Positions 60,510-64,000 of a DNA stretch of 64,000 nucleotides are shown one piece after another. Each line of letters starts with the position of its first letter. The stretch's first letter is position 1. The notes below the pieces were generated by a model. It searched no databases. It worked only from the letters and a program-made list of their open reading frames with translations, and was not told the origin of the DNA. The position numbers and the translations under genes are program-made. The stretch is from Strongylocentrotus purpuratus (Eukaryota; Echinodermata; Echinoidea; Camarodonta; Strongylocentrotidae). The DNA lies in the NCBI RefSeq assembly GCF_000002235.5, contig NW_022145605.1, positions 485,001 through 549,000 on the forward strand. The letters are read 5' to 3'.

Positions 60510-60865
60510 TCACCCCCCCCCCAACCATCGGCCCCTGCCGCCCTCTCCTCCCCATGAGACCGGTGTTTACCACCTTTCTACACCCCACCGACCATCGGCC
60601 CTTGCCGCCCTCCCCTCCCCATGAGACTGGTGTTTACTTCCTTCCTACACCCCCCCCCCCCCCGACCATCGGCCCCTGCCGCCCTCCCCTCCCCATGAGA
60701 CTGGTGTTTACTTCCTTCCTACACCCCCCCCCGACCATCGGCCCCTGCCGCCCTCCCCTCCCCATGAGACTGGTGTTTACTTCCTTCCTACACCCCCCCC
60801 CTCGACCATCGGCCCCTGCCGCCCTCCCCTCCCCATGAGACCGGTGTTTACTTCCTTCCTACACG
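60510..60865 (+). repeat. Tandem repeat, five units of about 70 bp with C runs
   Basis: ACCATCGGCCC recurs at 60524, 60591, 60665, 60734 and 60805 (spacings 67, 74, 69 and 71). Each unit reads through CTCCCCATGAGACYGGTGTT and TTCCTTCCTACACC into a C run. Between units, most length variation lies in the C run (about 5 to 14 C). The Pro-rich 94-codon frame is an artefact of the repeat. Confidence 0.93.
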
Positions 60866-61320
60866 TATAATTTGTACCTGTCACCATCACGTGTTCTAAG
60901 ATTAGGTTTTGATGTTGCGATGATGATTTACCTCCGAGAATTTGTGGTTATCGAAAGCAAGCAAAACATATTTCGAGCAAGTAGACTATGGTTTATTAAT
61001 CAAAAGTAATCAGACGAGACGAGAAAAATTATTCGAGAGCGACTTGGAAAATATGAAGTTCAAAACGTTGTAAGGAGTGAATCAATATTTTACTTTACTT
61101 TTGAATTTAGCGTCTAAGTTATCTTTTGAAAGTGTTTAGCGTTTTAATGGTTTTACAAAATACTTTAATATAAGATAATCAAATTCAATTTAATCATAAA
61201 ATATTATAATAATGGAATTTGTTCATTCTTGAATTGAAGAAGACAATAAAAGTCGATGTGAAAATGTGGAAGTTCATGGTTTGCGATTGAACGCATTTGA
61301 GAACAAACAAACGAAAGGTT
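60866..61320. other. AT-rich stretch, nothing recognised
   Basis: No gene, repeat or RNA seen. Confidence 0.45.
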
Positions 61321-61339
61321 CCCCCCCCCCCCCCCCCCC
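61321..61339 (-). repeat. Poly-C tract (19 C)
   Basis: Uninterrupted C run, source of a spurious poly-Gly frame on the minus strand. Confidence 0.9.
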
Positions 61340-61439
61340 ATATAGGGGCGTCGATCCCTCTTCAGAAATATAAAGGGGTAAACGCATTGAATTGAAGCTT
61401 TAACTCCAGTTTCTCCAGGGTGCATATCTAATTTGGACT

Positions 61440-61449
<10 letters not shown>

Positions 61450-61478
<29 letters not shown>
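61450..61478 (+). repeat. (GA)n microsatellite
   Basis: Short GA run followed at once by a C-rich piece (CCCCGCCCCCC). Confidence 0.9.
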
Positions 61479-61481
<3 letters not shown>

Positions 61482-64000
61482 CCGCCCCCCTTTTATGATC
61501 GATAACCTCATCCTTCTCTCATTATGAACGATTAATCACAAATCATAGCTAATTATACAAGCTATCTTCCGTGCGAGCTCGTCACCTAATATAGATACAC
61601 TTCTTCATTCACACGTCACTCACTTCCAAATACACAATGACAAGAGCCCCATGCTGAGGAAAACACCTCTCCAATTCCTCTCTCAAGTCTCGTCACATTC
61701 ACGCAGTCACGACTCCGGCGTTTCGGAAACCGTGAGCGTACACCGAGTCGAAGAAAACATGGTCAAGAATGAGTGATGGAAAGGAAGAGTAAAACAGAAA
61801 TACATATCTTCTTCCTTCCGATTCGTTGATAAAAATCATATGTAGCCATAATCCCAGAGCTTTAGACGGCCTTGCCATGGGTTAGCCCGCCCGTCTCACC
61901 GGGCGATGATACCCTTATAGCACCGCTACAGGTGGGCTGCACATGTTGGCCACGTTCGGCATTCGTGTGGTTTTCCGAACGGAATTTCTCTCGAGTGTTG
62001 CCTACTTTCTAACACCTCAGCATGGCTTAGTATGTATCATTGTTTGAACGCCGATCGCACCTCTGTGGATGCCGAATTTTAAAGAGCTTCATGAATAGTT
62101 TATATATCGACAATGTATAAACTTTTGCAATCCATGGAACAAGAGATTGTTACGCTGCATCGAATGTAACAGGCGTAACAGTTACCAGTGGGTTTTTCCA
62201 GAGCGTAACAACCCTACACACCTCATTGCAGACAACTAACAATAATTCTCTGAAAAGCAAACAAGCGAGAGAAAAACAATCCAGGCGCTTTATCAACGAG
62301 GTGGGGGTATATAGACACATATAATTTGTTGTACATTTCATTAACTTGGTTCAGTTAATTTCAATTATTTACAAGGGGCACAAACCCCTATGACCCCGTG
62401 TCCCTGGATCTGCTACTGCCAACGGCGAAAATGTCACCTAAAGAATGGTCGAAGGTTACACCAGGCATTCATCGATTTATATAAATTTCTATGATTTTTC
62501 GTGTAATCTTGGTATTACAAATAAGTAGAAATATGAACACCTCATGAAATGAATGGTTTGTTATAATCGACATCTTTTGAACGTTCCGATGAAATGTATT
62601 GAGCTCACGTGTTTCACTCTCCGTTAAGCATCCATTATAAATTCATATCAAGTTTGATCGCATCAAAACAACATTGATAACACTATATCCCTCATAGACA
62701 AAAAAGTAGGTTAGGTAATGGGGATTAGTATACTTCTTACATATAGAATTAGTTGCCATGGAAGCAAAGGCATCTCAAATGAATTCGTCCTTCAGTTTTT
62801 CATGTTTTATGTTTCAGTCTTTCTTTCAAAGGCTTAAAATGTGCTCGTCGGCTTGGTGGAAAAAGGATTTGTGCAGAGATGCAACAAAAATGGCTTAGGC
62901 CTTTATGTAGATTCACCATAAAATGGTAAAATTATAGAATATGCCTCATCCATTTCTTCTTTGAATTTGTAATTTTCTTTAAGATTTTAACTTTCGATGT
63001 ATATTAATGACATTCTTCTTTTTTTCTCTTCTGAATCACATCTTTATATTTGAAGCGGGGGAGGCAAGAAAAAAGTCCCGAATTTCGGCGAAACTCACAA
63101 AGGCTCATTCTTCTGTGTATGACAGCAGCAAAAGAGTTAACAAAGAAAAATTCAACATGCCCTCAGTATTTTCACACTGTCGCAAAGAAGCATGCTGTTA
63201 ATGCTTTACTTTATACTCTCACACCCATATTATAAAACAAAGTGAGGAGATGAGCACATCAATGGCATTTCTGTTTAGGGGATAATTTGTCACCAATGAT
63301 TCCCTAAACTAGCGTGTTGGGCAGTGGGAAGGTGGACTCTTAAAAAGAACAACTCGATATATTTTATTGACACGATCCTAAAGACTTTCGAAAAATATGT
63401 CTGCTTAAAACGTATAGAAGTCAGAGTCAATAGCATGTCCATCACGTATTGAAATGCGCCTACTTTGATACTTACAATAATCTGTTACGTAACCCGATTA
63501 TGATCTGAGGGATAAATAATAGGATATTAAAATCACCCTTGAGTTGATATCTCGAAAGTCTTGACGACATTATCTTGTTTTGATAAGGAGCTCTGTTTTG
63601 ACGTATACTATAACGAATAATTCCTTTTTGTGGCGCGAAATCTCTTTTCCTGACGGCCAACCTTTGGTTTCATTTACAAGTCATCGACCTTTTGTCATGG
63701 TTTGATACTTAAAATTATGAAAGTGGTATGATTAACTTCAGTTAAAAGGAAAATGATATATAACATCAACGTGAGAATGAAGTATGAGCATTTCTAGCCT
63801 TTTATTTTACCGTCAGACCCGGAAAAAAGCACACAGTCACGCAGACATTTCAGCGGCAAGAATTTTATGAAAATATCCGATTCTGACCACTGTATGTCCT
63901 TGAATTTCATCTCGAAGATGTATGTGTTGATTATACTTGGTTTTGGCGTAACAAGCCCTATACCGACGCACGACATGTGTAAAGCCCGGGGCGAGACCGG
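61479..64000. other. Unannotated stretch to the window end
   Basis: A GC-richer part lies at 61860-61980 without recognisable function. At about 62375-62422 the sequence CCCTGGATCTGCTACTGCC resembles the TGGATCCGCCACTG right end of short TIR elements, with no partner end visible. The rest is AT-rich and featureless. Confidence 0.4.

Noticed and set aside
60554..60838. Pro-rich 94-codon frame
   Set aside because: Translation of the 70-bp tandem repeat with C runs.

Overview
The window looks like AT-rich, non-coding nuclear DNA from a marine invertebrate. A deuterostome such as a sea urchin or another echinoderm is my best guess. The guess rests on long (GA)n/(CT)n microsatellites, long G and C homopolymer tracts, two decayed copies of a CR1/L2-like LINE, tRNA-derived SINEs, and short non-autonomous DNA elements flanked by TTAA-like sites. 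No rRNA, intact tRNA, bacterial operon, CRISPR array or viral gene is visible. I cannot fix the species from the sequence alone.

I found no convincing host protein-coding exon. Long reading frames are by-products of simple repeats (Leu-Ser and Ser/Phe/Leu/Tyr repeats), minisatellites, the CG-rich element, or the antisense of a SINE. The only recognisable protein remnants are two C-terminal pieces of a non-LTR reverse transcriptase (about 24.3-24.9 kb and 41.3-42.2 kb). The window is best read as a gene-poor intergenic region or part of a very large intron.

Layout. 0-11.6 kb: AT-rich unique sequence with GA/CT microsatellites, a 65-bp tandem repeat (2.2 kb), one dispersed repeat present twice (1.2 and 9.2 kb), and a purine-rich/pyrimidine-rich mirror around a GC-richer core (6.5-8 kb). 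12.7-16.8 kb: two copies of one foldback element with long imperfect inverted arms. 18.9-19.8 kb: an 11-bp GATAAG minisatellite split by a tRNA-derived SINE. 21.3-21.6 kb: a 19-bp minisatellite with a seven-unit higher-order repeat. 24.3-24.9 kb: LINE copy 1. 25-41 kb: mostly unique AT-rich DNA with a few G-tract/TIR-like relics. 41.1-42.2 kb: a promoter-like motif cluster, then LINE copy 2 with a 3'UTR hairpin. 44.4-51.1 kb: SINE fragments, tRNA-like sequences, a compound GA/GT microsatellite and a nearly full SINE on the minus strand. 53.7-54.4 kb: a 630-bp CG-rich element with perfect 17-bp terminal inverted repeats, sharply unlike its AT-rich surroundings. 58.4-60.9 kb: two G/C-rich tandem arrays (about 160-166 bp and about 70 bp units). 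61-64 kb: mostly unique sequence.

Nothing here forms a pathway; the elements are independent genomic parasites and tandem repeats. The items most worth a second look are the foldback pair, the CG-rich TTAA-flanked element, the GATA-site minisatellite split by a SINE, the higher-order 19-bp array, and the LINE 3'UTR hairpin kept in one copy and deleted in the other.
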